DNA of 64,000 nt. Origin: Chloroflexota bacterium. Its GTDB lineage: Bacteria > Chloroflexota > Anaerolineae > UBA7937 > B3-Chlor. The notes under the pieces were generated by a model, which was not told where the DNA came from, ran no database searches, and worked only from the letters and a program-made list of their open reading frames with translations. The position numbers and the translations under genes were made by a program. This document shows, piece by piece, positions 6,803-16,099 of this stretch (the first letter of the stretch is position 1; each line of letters starts with the position of its first letter). The stretch is taken from assembly GCA_030603665.1 (NCBI GenBank), contig JAUVXJ010000001.1, forward strand, positions 278,480-342,479, read 5' to 3'.

Positions 6803-7459
6803 GTGAATCTCACCGACAAGATACGGGAGAAGAAAGCTCAGCGCTTCGAGTATCTTCAGAAGCTCTACGAGCTGGCAGGCGGCGGGACGGAGAACGCCGT
6901 TCAGCTCGGCCTGGTGGGCCACAAACTCGGATTCAGTAGGCAGCTAAGTGAAGAGATTGAGCAATACCTCATGCAAGAGGGTTTGGTCGTAGGATGGACG
7001 TTCGGGAACATCACGATTACACACCTTGGGTTGATTGAGCTAGAGGAGGCGCTGACTTCTCCCGAAAAGCCGACCGAGCACTTCCCTCCCGCTGTCAACA
7101 TCATACAGGTCGACCAGATGGTTGACTCCCAGATTCAGCAGGCTAGCCCTTCGGCCACTCAAGTGATTAGTGCCGCACATGCCCGTGGCCAAGTGCAGGA
7201 AGTGGTCCAGACACTGGTGGAGTCCGTGGACCAACTCGCTCTCGAACTGTCACTGGCCCAAGAAGAGAAGAGTGACTTGGTGGCCCACATCAAGACACTG
7301 GAGGCGCAGATGCAAGCCTCTAGCCCGAGAACTGCAATCGTGAAGCAGTGCCTTGGTTCAATAGTGACGCTCATCAGAGGGGCCTCAGTAGCGATGGCGG
7401 GAAGTCTGCTGGCACAGCAACTGGTCGAGAAGATTGAAGCCCTTTTGAGAATGCTGTAG
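6803..7459 (+). CDS. SQIQQASP-family paralogue 2 (intact copy)
   Basis: GTG 6803 has GGAGG six bases upstream and gives 218 residues; the upstream GTG at 6782 lacks such a site. Residues 1-85 resemble a winged helix (KKAQRFEYLQKLYELAGG, then GLVVGWTFGNITITHLGL). Then come a linker, the conserved HFPPAVNIIQVD and MVDSQIQQASPSATQ block, an amphipathic helix with an acidic/Lys pattern, and a hydrophobic C-terminal helix (ASVAMAGSLLAQQL). The Gln/Ser block recalls short N/Q-rich adhesive motifs of bacterial amyloid-signalling proteins, but that likeness is visual only. I do not recognise the family. It is flanked by damaged paralogues on both sides, so it is the one copy likely to be functional. 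Confidence 0.6.
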   Translation: MNLTDKIREKKAQRFEYLQKLYELAGGGTENAVQLGLVGHKLGFSRQLSEEIEQYLMQEGLVVGWTFGNITITHLGLIELEEALTSPEKPTEHFPPAVNIIQVDQMVDSQIQQASPSATQVISAAHARGQVQEVVQTLVESVDQLALELSLAQEEKSDLVAHIKTLEAQMQASSPRTAIVKQCLGSIVTLIRGASVAMAGSLLAQQLVEKIEALLRML

Positions 7460-7611
7460 GCAGCGTCGCCTTCTTTGAGGTTTGCGGTGTACGCAACCGG
7501 CTGCTGAGGTGGCGGCGAGTCCTAACGGTCACAGGCGAAGGCCACTGCCACTTAGATGGTCTCAGAACCTTGAGGTCATGCAGCGCCATGAGCACCACTC
7601 GGAGGCACCAG

Positions 7612-8241
7612 ATGACTACCGCAGAACAGACACGAGAAACGTAAAGGAGACGCTTCCAGTTTCTAGAGAGCTGTTATGATAAGAGCAAAGCCAGCGTGCA
7701 GGGGATTCTCAAGACCCTTGTGATTGGTGAAGAACTGAATCTGGGCGGCGATGACACTAAGCGTATAGTGCGATACCTAGACGCCAAAGGCTTGCTCAAG
7801 GTGCATGGCGCGAGTGGAACAATCGCTCAGATGACTACCCGAGGCATTGATGAGGTCGAGAGAGCTCGCACTCAGCCGGACCAACCTACCCAGAACTTTC
7901 CGCCGTTCAACATAATCATGGTTGAGCGCATGACTGATTCACAGATTCTGCAAGCCAGCCCTGGTGCTGCCCAGATGGTCTACATCGAGGGCAACAAGCA
8001 AGCGCTGCTGGACCTGACTCAGTCCATAAGGGACCACAGAGAGGAGCTTGCCGCACAGAGTGAGCAACAGCGCGACCTCTTGGCGGAGGTGAAGACAGTC
8101 GAGGCACAACTACGGTCATCGAAGCCAAGCCCCACAATCATTGGCGAGAGTCTTCGTAGCATGAAGAGCATCCTTGAGAGAGTAGCAGCCGGCGTCGTCG
8201 TGAAAGCTCTGCTGAACAGGATTGATACTCTGTTGAGCTGA
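7612..8241 (+). pseudogene. SQIQQASP-family paralogue 3 with in-frame stop at codon 11
   Basis: ATG 7612 has GGAGG six bases upstream and starts MTTAEQTRET, then TAA (7642-7644), then RRRFQFLESCYDKSK in the same frame. Aligned without gaps to paralogue 2, the stop falls on its AAA (Lys11), so one A-to-T change explains it. The rest is intact: GIDEVERARTQP, NFPPFNIIMVERM, TDSQILQASPGAAQ, a coiled segment and a short hydrophobic tail. Translation could restart only at GTG 7696, which lacks a ribosome-binding site and would give 181 residues without the first helix. Confidence 0.7.
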
Positions 8242-9262
8242 TGACACGGGCGCAAGAGGGGCGAGTGAAGTCTGAGAAGGGGCTAGTGTCAATAGGTTAT
8301 CTTGTGGGGGGGTTGGGGGTGCAGGTAGGCCAACTGAATATTGGTTGGGGCCGTTGTATAAGTCTGAGGTTGGGGGGTCCCTGGTCGCCTGGCCTGTCTG
8401 GTTCCTGGGGGTCCCCTGGTCCCCGCACGGGTTCCGTTCCCTGGCCTCGGGGCCAAATCCATAATTGGTCAAGTTCTGGCCCGTCCACGGCCCAAGGGTC
8501 CAAAACCCCCGCCTTTGGCCCCCAAGGGCTCTAATCGTCTCTAAGCGCCTCTAATCGCCTCTAATCGGGTTTTTGTGCGGGGTCGCGTTTTGTGGTGCGT
8601 TGTGGTGTCAAGTCCCCTGGCACTGGCAAAAACGGGACTTGTCCCGAGGGGGGCCACGGAAACAAAAGGGGACCAAATCGGTCATCTTCGCACTATGCTG
8701 TTTATGACTATGTCGGCACGGCTCTTGTCAATAGGTCCCTATTGGGGCCAAAGAGGGGACGCGGGCGGTTGTCGCGGGTGACTTCGTTTCCCCTCTAGGG
8801 GCTCCGAGACCTTGTCTCGGACCGCAGAAGCGCCAACGTCCCCTGAGAGTATAGCATAGCGTCAACGTCCGAGCGAGCGGAGCCAACGGGGGCCGTTCTC
8901 CAAGTCCTGGACGCGGCGGTCCAGGTCGGCGATTTGCTGGCGTTGGTCTGCGATAACCTGTAGAGCCTGGGGCGTTCTGCGGCCCCAAAAGAAGCAATCG
9001 CATATCGTGGCATGGGTTCTTGGGTCCCCTGGCGTCCGTGTTCGCCCTCTCGACCATGAACCGGACCCGATACCTGGCCTGTCAACCACGCTTCACGGCC
9101 CCACCAGAGCCGCGCAAGGAGTCCAGGTCGGCTCCGCGAGCGGAGCCTATGTCCTGTGTGATCCCCTCTGGACACATCCAATACTCGCGTCCCTTGTATC
9201 CCAGGTCTCTCACCTCTCCCTGTCCCTCCCGCCCCGGAGCCGCAAGCCGCACAAACCGGCAC
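8242..9262. other. About 1 kb without a credible gene, low-complexity and repeat-rich
   Basis: The interval has long G runs (G7 near 8307), four spaced copies of a CTCTAA(T/G)CG-like unit at 8527-8565 ending in TTTTT, and GTCCCCTGG at about 8409, 8612 and 9027. It also has hairpins CCGAGAC/GTCTCGG near 8804-8822 and GGCTCCGC/GCGGAGCC near 9131-9148. A minus-strand frame near 8880-9000 (VIADQRQQIADLDRRV) looks like a coiled-coil relic, but its surroundings are not protein-like. It probably marks the right end of the island. Confidence 0.6.
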
Positions 9263-9320
9263 TTGACAAACGTTCGCCAATGTGATATACTGTGTTGTGT
9301 ATATCATATATCATATACAC
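9263..9320 (+). promoter_or_regulatory. Promoter with overlapping GntR-type operator
   Basis: TTGACA (9263-9268), 17 nt, TATACT (9286-9291). The 24-bp inverted repeat GTGTATAT-N8-ATATACAC (9297-9320) covers the expected transcription start. It lies just before the GntR start codon, a classic autoregulatory placement. Confidence 0.85.
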
Positions 9321-9336
9321 CACGAAGGGCGGCGAT

Positions 9337-10077
9337 TTGGTTACTCCGAACCGCAAGCTCAGAACTGTAACCCCCCTACACCTGGACAGAGTCAGCGCCC
9401 CTGTCTCCCTCAAGGACCAAGCCTACCTTGCCATCAAGGCCGCCATTCTCTCCCTGGACCTGGAGCCTGGTCACCCTCTGGTGGAAAGTGAGCTGGCAGA
9501 GCAACTGGGGATCAGCAAGACCCCGGTCAGAACGGCACTGCACGAACTTGAGCGCGACGGCCTTGTGACCAAGGTTCTCTACAAAGGAACCTACGTCACA
9601 GACATCACCAGCCGCGACATCAGGGAGGTCTTCCAACTGCGAGCGGTGCTAGAAGGCTTTGCCGCGCGGCTATCGGTACCGGCGCTAGACGAGAGCGATT
9701 TTGCTCAGGCGAGGGAGCTTCTCAGTGCCGCGGAGACCGCCCTGGAAACGGGCGATAGAGCACTCGCCTCCCAATATGGCGCACAGTTCCATGACCTCAT
9801 CCGGCGGAAGGCAGACAACCAACGTCTGCTGCTCATCGTCCGCAACCTGGACGACCACACCCAGCGCTTTCGACTGCTCTCCGACCAGATCTCTGGACGT
9901 TTGGAGAAGTCCCTGGGCCAGCACAAGGCCATCGTGGAAGCGCTCGAGGCCCGGGATCCACAATTGGCCGAGCAGAGAGTCAGGCAACATCTGCGCAGTG
10001 TCTTGGACGAGCTCTCAGCGGAGCAATCCATGGACACGAATCCCCCTGGAGAGGAGCAACCCCGTGAAAGTCGGTGA
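9337..10077 (+). CDS. GntR-family (FCD-type) transcriptional regulator
   Basis: The product is 246 residues if started at TTG 9337, which has AAGGG seven bases upstream and lies just after the operator; the GTG at 9292 would lie within the promoter and operator. An N-terminal winged helix contains LESELAEQLGISKTPVRTAL-like residues (VESELAEQLGISKTPVR) and LVTKVLYKGTYV. The C-terminal FCD helical domain has the FHDLI and HKAIVEALEARD signatures that carry the metal/ligand-binding histidines. FCD regulators usually sense the organic acid that their cluster degrades. It overlaps the next gene by 14 nt, so it is part of the catabolic transcript. Confidence 0.88.
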   Translation: MVTPNRKLRTVTPLHLDRVSAPVSLKDQAYLAIKAAILSLDLEPGHPLVESELAEQLGISKTPVRTALHELERDGLVTKVLYKGTYVTDITSRDIREVFQLRAVLEGFAARLSVPALDESDFAQARELLSAAETALETGDRALASQYGAQFHDLIRRKADNQRLLLIVRNLDDHTQRFRLLSDQISGRLEKSLGQHKAIVEALEARDPQLAEQRVRQHLRSVLDELSAEQSMDTNPPGEEQPRESR

Positions 10078-11779
10078 GGCTATCGTGCGTCTTCTGGAGG
10101 CGTACGGTGTTGAGTACATCTTCGGAGTTCCAGGCGACACTAGCATGCCCTTCTATGATGCCTTGTATGATGCTCCTGGCAGCATCAAGCACGTCTTGGC
10201 CAGAGATGAGAGGTCAGCCTCCTTCATGGCCGACGTCTATGCCAGATTGAGCTACAAGCCTGGAATCTGCGAGGGACCCAGCGGAGCAGGCGCCACCTAT
10301 ATTGTGCCTGGGGTCGCCGAGGCACACGCTACCTCAATACCTGTCATCGCCCTCACCAGTGATACTCCCCTCTCCGCTGACGGCAAGGGTGTCCTCACCG
10401 AGCTGGATCAGGAGGCGCTCTTTGCCCCTGTGACCAAGTGGTGCACGCGACTCAAGAGAGGGGACAAGACCCTAGAGACCGTAGCCAGAGCTTTTCGCAT
10501 CGCCACGAGCGGGCGCCCAGGAGCGGTTCAGATCACTCTCCCGCATGACGTATTGAACGAGGAGCTTGGCTCCTTCGCCCTGTACGCAGATGAGGAATGC
10601 AAGACCTACCCCGCTCACAGGACACGACCTGATCCAACCGCCGTGCAGCGGGCAGCAGACCTGCTGATGGAGGCTCAGCGGCCGGTGATGGTTGCCGGCG
10701 GCGGAGCTGTGATCTCCCAGGCGTGGAATGAGATTACCGACCTCGCGGAGTCGCTGACCATGCCCGTCGGCACCTCCATCAATGGGAAGGGTAGCATCTC
10801 GGAGGATCACCCTCTCAGCATCGGCATCGTCGGAGGAAACGGGGCCCGCCCCTACGCCAACCGTATTGTGGAAGCGGCTGATCTGATATTCTTCGTCGGC
10901 TGCAAGACGGATTCCGTAACCACCAACAACTGGACCCTCCCCTCTCCCTCAGCGGGCATTACCATCCTCCACGTCGACGTGGATCCCAAGGAAATCGGGA
11001 ACAACTATCCCACGGCCGCCGGCGTGGCAGGGGACGCCAAGCTGGCGTTGGCCGATCTGCTCGAGGCACTACCGGCAGAACACAAACGGCTATCTCCGGT
11101 CAAGGCTCGTCTTGACGAGATCTCAGGCGAGACCGCCAATTGGTGGAATCAAGCCAAACCCAAGATGCAGAGCGACAGCGTCCCCATCAAACCACAGCGA
11201 GTGATGAAGGAACTCATAGACGTACTGCCGCGGGATAGCGTCATCGTCGCAGACGCGGGCACTGCAACTCCTTTCACCTCTGCCTTCTACAAATCTCCCG
11301 CCGGCAGGAACGTGATCATCCCTCGAGGTTACGGCGGCCTCGGCTATGCTCTGCCTGGAGTGGTAGGCGCCAAGCTGGCGAGGCCAGAAGCCACCGTCGT
11401 GGGCTTGATCGGTGACGGGAGCTTCGGCATGTCAGCTGGGGAGCTGGAGACCATCTCCCGTCTGCGGCTCCCGGTAACGATTCTCCAGTTCAACAACTCC
11501 TGCTTTGGATGGATCAAGACGCTCCAGAGCCTGTACTATGATGCTCGATACGTGTCTGTGGATTTCTCTGCGGACACCGACCACGCAGCCATAGCCAGAG
11601 GGTTTGGGTTACGCGGGGTGCGAGTCGAGCAACCAGAAGACCTTGGACCCGCCATCCAAGCAGCCGTCCGTAGCAGCGAAGCGACCTTCCTGGACGTGGT
11701 AACCGAATCGGAAGAGTCAGAACTTCCCCCTGTCCACAAGTGGCAGCAGACCGTCCAAGACCGAGGCGCGGGCAGCTAG
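10064..11779 (+). CDS. ThDP-dependent enzyme of the acetolactate synthase / decarboxylase superfamily
   Basis: GTG 10064 (GGAGAGGAG upstream) gives 571 residues; a longer frame reaching back into the GntR gene is spurious. The three-domain layout is clear. The N-terminal Pyr domain (EAYGVEYIFGVPGDTSMPF) includes ARDERSASFMADVYAR with the cofactor-activating Glu. A central Rossmann-like domain (PVMVAGGGAV) follows. The C-terminal PP domain has GDGSFGMSAGELETISRL...NN from about residue 450 for Mg-ThDP binding. Relatives include acetolactate synthase, glyoxylate carboligase, sulfoacetaldehyde acetyltransferase and oxalyl-CoA decarboxylase. There is no regulatory small subunit and no branched-chain context, so a catabolic carboligase or decarboxylase is more likely than biosynthesis. 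The exact substrate is not readable. Confidence 0.85.
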   Translation: MKVGEAIVRLLEAYGVEYIFGVPGDTSMPFYDALYDAPGSIKHVLARDERSASFMADVYARLSYKPGICEGPSGAGATYIVPGVAEAHATSIPVIALTSDTPLSADGKGVLTELDQEALFAPVTKWCTRLKRGDKTLETVARAFRIATSGRPGAVQITLPHDVLNEELGSFALYADEECKTYPAHRTRPDPTAVQRAADLLMEAQRPVMVAGGGAVISQAWNEITDLAESLTMPVGTSINGKGSISEDHPLSIGIVGGNGARPYANRIVEAADLIFFVGCKTDSVTTNNWTLPSPSAGITILHVDVDPKEIGNNYPTAAGVAGDAKLALADLLEALPAEHKRLSPVKARLDEISGETANWWNQAKPKMQSDSVPIKPQRVMKELIDVLPRDSVIVADAGTATPFTSAFYKSPAGRNVIIPRGYGGLGYALPGVVGAKLARPEATVVGLIGDGSFGMSAGELETISRLRLPVTILQFNNSCFGWIKTLQSLYYDARYVSVDFSADTDHAAIARGFGLRGVRVEQPEDLGPAIQAAVRSSEATFLDVVTESEESELPPVHKWQQTVQDRGAGS

Positions 11780-11870
11780 CTGAGTTCGCCCCGTAGCCCG
11801 ACGCGTGGGGATTTGTTGAGGTCCGTTTCCCTGACAGTGGAGTCTGCTGGAGGCTCTGCTAGGATTAGAA

Positions 11871-14651
11871 ATGGCGATCATCCCACTCACCGTCAACGGC
11901 AAGAGGATCGAGACCACCGTGCCGCCTGAGATGACCTTGCTCAGATTCTTGAGAGACGATCTCAGGCTGACGGGACCCAAGAACGGCTGCGGCACCAATC
12001 ACTGCGGTGCCTGCATGGTGCTGGTCAACGGCAAAGCCACCAAGTCGTGTCTCCTCAAGGTCGGCAAACTGCGCGATGCCGAGATCGTGACCATCGAGGG
12101 ACTATCTGAACCCGGCCCCCTGCATCCCATCCAGGCTGCCTTTTTAGCAGCTGGGGCCGTGCAGTGCGGGTTCTGCACTCCGGGCATGATCATCGCTACC
12201 AAGGCACTGCTCGATGCCAAGCCAGGTCTCACCGAAGCGGAAATCCGCCAGGGACTCAAAGGCAACATCTGCCGCTGCACCGGCTACGTGAAGATCATAG
12301 ACGCTGTCAAGCTGGCTACCCGTTGGTCGGAGCATCCGGAGGAGATGGAGATCGCCCTCGTTGGTAGCTACGGAGAATCGGTGATCGACCTGGACGGTGT
12401 GGCCAAGGTGCAGGGTAGTCTTCGCTTTGCCGATGACCTCTACCTTTCAGAAATGCTTCATGCCAAGGTTCTGTGGAGCGCCCATCCCCATGCGTTGATC
12501 GAGGGCCTGGATACCACCATCGCCGAGGATGTGCCTGGTGTCGTGCGCATACTCACGGCGGCTGACGTCCCGGGATGTAACGGCTTCGGGCCACTGGCGC
12601 AGGATCAGCCCGTCCTCTGTGGTGAGAGGGTACGCTTCGTCGGTGACGCGGTGGCCCTGGTGCTGGCGGAAACCGCGGCGGCAGCGGCCGCAGCCCGTGA
12701 CTTGATAAAGGTGGTATACGAGCCTCTGGCCGGAGTATTCTCTCCCCAAGACGCCCTTGCGGCGGATGCCCCGAAGGTGCACAGCGCTGGCAATGTGTGC
12801 AAACATCTCTTGCACACAGTGGGCGATGTGGACGAGGGTCTTGCCCAATCCCATCTGGTGGTGGAAGGCCATTTCGAGACCCCATTTGTCGAGCACGCCT
12901 ATCTGGAACCAGAGTCGGGCGTCGCCTATTGGGATGGCGATGTCCTAAATCTAATGGTGCCAACGCAGTTTCCCTTTGAGTTGAAGACTCAGCTAGCGAA
13001 GGTCTTGGGTGTGCCAGAGGAGACCGTTCGCGTGCAGACCACGCCGCTTGGCGGGTCCTTCGGCAGCAAGATCGACGCCATCGTGGAACCGCTGATTGCG
13101 CTCGGAGCCTACATCACCCGTAGAGTGGTCAAGCTGACTCTGACCAGGGAGGAATCCCTGAGACGGAGCGTCAAGCGACACCCATATTCAATGGACTACC
13201 GTGTAGGCTTGGCCAGAGATGGCAAACTCATAGCGGTGGACGCCAGGCTATTGTCTGACACCGGTGCCTATACTAATCTTGGACCCCGAGTGATCGACCA
13301 GGCCTGCATCTTCTCTTGCGGACCCTACGAAGTCCCGAACCTGCGCGTTGAAGGGTGGGCTGTCCATACGAATAACGTCAACGCCAGTGCATTCCGCGGT
13401 TTTGGCATCAACCAAGCCGCCATCGCTATTGAATCCCTGCTTGACGAAGCGGCGCACAGTCTAGATCTCGACCCCTTTGAACTACGGTTCAACAACGCCT
13501 TGAAAGAGGGAAGCACCACCGCGGCAGGTGAGATCCTGAGACGCAGCGTGGCCATAAAGGAAACGATCACTGCGGCTCGTGATGCCTTGGAAGAGGAACT
13601 ACCCCACATCAAGAAGATGGCTACTCCTGGCAAGAGACTGGGAATCGGAGTGGCGGCGGGCTTCAAGAATGTAGGGGCTGGCAAGGGTAAGGTTGACGAC
13701 GCCGGCGCAATCTTCACTCTACTGCCCGGCGGGAAGGTCCAACTGAGGGCTTCCGCAGTGGACATGGGACAGGGTATCCGCACGACACTGGTTCAGATCG
13801 CCCGGCAGGTTCTGCCTCTGCCCGAGGACAATCTGGAACTGATCACCGGCGACACAGCCCTCACCCCCAAACATGGCGGCGCCGTCGCAGAGCGGCAGAC
13901 GCTGATTAGCGGAAACGCAGTGTTGGAGGCGGCGAAGAGATTCAGGACTGAGCTTCTGCAGGCTGCCACGACGGTCCTCGATGCACCCACGGAAGAGCTA
14001 GAGGTTCTGCCCACAGGCGTGGTTCACCTGAGAACCGAAAACCATCTGTCATGGGAGGAGCTAGAACGGGCGGTGCGGGAGCGAGGCGAGGAAGTGGTAG
14101 CCGAATTCGTATACGTCGCTCCCACGACCTTGGCTCTTGCTGACGTTGAAGGTCGGAAGCGCATCCCGCCGGAAGAGTACCGCAACTACCCTGCGTACGC
14201 CTACACCACCCAGGTAGCGGCGGTGGAGGTCGATCCAAAGACAGGCGAGGTGCGGTTGCTCAAGGTGCTCGCCGCCCATGACGTGGGGCGGGCCATCAAT
14301 CCGCAGAAGATCGAGGGACAAATAGAAGGAAGCTGTCACATGGCCCAGGGCTATGCCCTCTCAGAAGAGTACCCTGTGGAGCAGGGCATGCCAAAAGCAC
14401 GCACGTACCGCGATCTACACGTCCCGACCATCATGGATGCCCCACCAGTGAGGACTCTGATCGTGGAAAAGCCAGATTCCACTGGTCCTTTGGGTGCCAA
14501 GGGGATATCGGAGGTTGCCACCGTCCCACTCACGCCGGCGATCCTCAACGCCATCCACGATGCTGTTGGCGTACGCATCCACGATCTCCCGGCCACGCCG
14601 GACAAGATCCTATCTGGTATGGAGCATAGAAGCAGAAGCGCCGGCGGATGA
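11871..14651 (+). CDS. Fused [2Fe-2S]-molybdenum hydroxylase (aldehyde oxidoreductase / xanthine dehydrogenase family)
   Basis: The 926-residue protein joins the small and large parts in the style of the about 907-residue aldehyde oxidoreductase Mop; no FAD subunit is encoded next to it. Plant-type [2Fe-2S] Cys are C40, C45, C48 and C60. The second cluster uses C99, C102, C134 and C136 (CGFC and ICRC). The molybdopterin part shows GGSFGSK, ASAFRGFGINQAA, GQGIRTTLVQIARQ and GAKGISE, whose Glu is the catalytic base of the family. These enzymes hydroxylate aldehydes or N-heterocycles with water-derived oxygen. The missing FAD domain suggests electrons leave to another carrier, perhaps the FAD protein encoded next. 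Confidence 0.9.
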   Translation: MAIIPLTVNGKRIETTVPPEMTLLRFLRDDLRLTGPKNGCGTNHCGACMVLVNGKATKSCLLKVGKLRDAEIVTIEGLSEPGPLHPIQAAFLAAGAVQCGFCTPGMIIATKALLDAKPGLTEAEIRQGLKGNICRCTGYVKIIDAVKLATRWSEHPEEMEIALVGSYGESVIDLDGVAKVQGSLRFADDLYLSEMLHAKVLWSAHPHALIEGLDTTIAEDVPGVVRILTAADVPGCNGFGPLAQDQPVLCGERVRFVGDAVALVLAETAAAAAAARDLIKVVYEPLAGVFSPQDALAADAPKVHSAGNVCKHLLHTVGDVDEGLAQSHLVVEGHFETPFVEHAYLEPESGVAYWDGDVLNLMVPTQFPFELKTQLAKVLGVPEETVRVQTTPLGGSFGSKIDAIVEPLIALGAYITRRVVKLTLTREESLRRSVKRHPYSMDYRVGLARDGKLIAVDARLLSDTGAYTNLGPRVIDQACIFSCGPYEVPNLRVEGWAVHTNNVNASAFRGFGINQAAIAIESLLDEAAHSLDLDPFELRFNNALKEGSTTAAGEILRRSVAIKETITAARDALEEELPHIKKMATPGKRLGIGVAAGFKNVGAGKGKVDDAGAIFTLLPGGKVQLRASAVDMGQGIRTTLVQIARQVLPLPEDNLELITGDTALTPKHGGAVAERQTLISGNAVLEAAKRFRTELLQAATTVLDAPTEELEVLPTGVVHLRTENHLSWEELERAVRERGEEVVAEFVYVAPTTLALADVEGRKRIPPEEYRNYPAYAYTTQVAAVEVDPKTGEVRLLKVLAAHDVGRAINPQKIEGQIEGSCHMAQGYALSEEYPVEQGMPKARTYRDLHVPTIMDAPPVRTLIVEKPDSTGPLGAKGISEVATVPLTPAILNAIHDAVGVRIHDLPATPDKILSGMEHRSRSAGG

Positions 14652-14761
14652 ACTGTAGAATCGGTTTCACCCACAACCAAATATCAACTACTCACACAGG
14701 ACATTAGCATACACCTCACGTCGATGTGCAGAGCACACGAGCGCGAGAAAGGAGAGTAGTC

Positions 14762-16048
14762 ATGCCAAGGATCGTAGTGATTGGAGGAGGTTGGGCAGGG
14801 TGCGCAGGCGCGCTCGCTGCCAAGAATGCCGGTGCGGACGTCATTTTGCTGGAGAGGGCCGATTCTCTGCTGGGGGCGGGTCAAGTGGGCGGCATTATGC
14901 GCAACAACGGCCGGTTCACCGCTGCTGAAGAGATGATCGCCATGGGTGGCGGAGATCTCTTCGAGTTATGCGACGCCACCTCTCGACACGTGAATATGGA
15001 GTTTCCCGGCCACAAGCACGCCAGCCTCTATGATGTCTCGTTGATGGAACCTGCGGTGCGACGCTACCTGCAAGAGAAGCAAGTGGAGATCTGGACTGTC
15101 AGCAGAGTCACCAAGGTTGTGTCCAGCGAGAACAAGATACAGGCTGTCCAGCTGGAGACGGGCCAGACCTTTGAGGGAGATGCTTTTCTGGAGACCACCG
15201 GGACCATGGGCCCGCAAGGCAACTGCCGCAAGTATGGCAATGGGTGTGCGATGTGCATCACTCGCTGCCCCACTTTCGGCGGCAGGGTCAGCATCGCCGA
15301 GCGCCTTGGTGTCAAGGAGATGAAGGCGAAGAAGCCGGACGGTTCCCTCGGCTCGATGAGCGGCTCCTGCAAGCTCAACAAGGATTCACTGGCCAAGGGG
15401 TTGGTCCGAGAGCTCGAGCAGACGGGCGTAGCGGTTATCCCTCTTCCCAAGGATGTCGCGGAGCACAAGAAGGAGCTGCTGGCCATCAAGAGCTGCGCGC
15501 AATATGCCCTACCAGCCTTTGCAGAGAATGCGATCCTCTTGGACACGGGCCACGCGAAACTGATGGCACCCTTCTATCCCCTCATAGAGCTGCGCAAGCT
15601 ACCCGGCCTGGAGAACGCACGGTTTGAAGATCCCTACGCCGGCGGCATGGGCAACTCCATGCGCTTCCTTGCCATGTCTCCCCGCAACAATCACTTGCAG
15701 GTGGATGGAATCGGCAACCTATTCTGCGGCGGCGAGAAGGCCGGCATTCTAGTAGGGATCACAGAAGCCATTTGCACGGGTGCGCTGGCAGGGCACAACG
15801 CTGCCCGGTACGCCGTGGGTAGGGATCTGGTTGAGATATCCCGCAGCCTTGCGGTGGGCGACATCATAGCCTATGTTAAGGAAGACATGGAAGCCGGAGA
15901 AGGCATGTTCAAGAAGTACACCTTCTCTGGTTCCGTGTACTTCGATCGCATGAATGAACTCGGCCTCTACACTACCGACATAGAGGCGATCGGCGCTCGC
16001 GTGGCCGATGCAGGTCACAGCGGGCTCTTCGCCCAGAAGGTCAGTTGA
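14762..16048 (+). CDS. FAD-dependent oxidoreductase with a Cys-rich insert
   Basis: ATG 14762 (GGAGAG upstream) gives 428 residues. A Rossmann GGGWAG fold at residues 8-13 and ERAD at the end of the second strand bind FAD. LFCGGEKAGILVGITEA near the C-terminus is the second FAD motif of the GidA/TrmFO-like group. The middle segment CRKYGNGCAMCITRCPTFGG is unusual, with four Cys in 15 residues that could hold a cluster or a redox disulfide. It follows the molybdenum hydroxylase by 110 nt on the same strand, so electron transfer from or to that enzyme is plausible. It lacks tRNA-modification context. Confidence 0.75.
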   Translation: MPRIVVIGGGWAGCAGALAAKNAGADVILLERADSLLGAGQVGGIMRNNGRFTAAEEMIAMGGGDLFELCDATSRHVNMEFPGHKHASLYDVSLMEPAVRRYLQEKQVEIWTVSRVTKVVSSENKIQAVQLETGQTFEGDAFLETTGTMGPQGNCRKYGNGCAMCITRCPTFGGRVSIAERLGVKEMKAKKPDGSLGSMSGSCKLNKDSLAKGLVRELEQTGVAVIPLPKDVAEHKKELLAIKSCAQYALPAFAENAILLDTGHAKLMAPFYPLIELRKLPGLENARFEDPYAGGMGNSMRFLAMSPRNNHLQVDGIGNLFCGGEKAGILVGITEAICTGALAGHNAARYAVGRDLVEISRSLAVGDIIAYVKEDMEAGEGMFKKYTFSGSVYFDRMNELGLYTTDIEAIGARVADAGHSGLFAQKVS

Positions 16049-16099
16049 CGCTCTCGGGCCAAATCGGTGGGTAGTCCGGCTCTCCTATGAGTGCGGAGG

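Noticed and set aside
8795..9307. 170-codon minus-strand frame and a coiled-coil-like overlapping frame
   Set aside because: No ribosome-binding site, unnatural composition, and frame shifts within the protein-like part. At most a relic.
9701..10063. N-terminal extension of the ThDP enzyme
   Set aside because: The added residues are the GntR gene in another frame; GTG 10064 has a ribosome-binding site and matches the family start.
11999..14680. Long minus-strand frames opposite the molybdenum hydroxylase
   Set aside because: They lack family motifs and are shadows of a GC-rich gene whose plus-strand motifs are complete.
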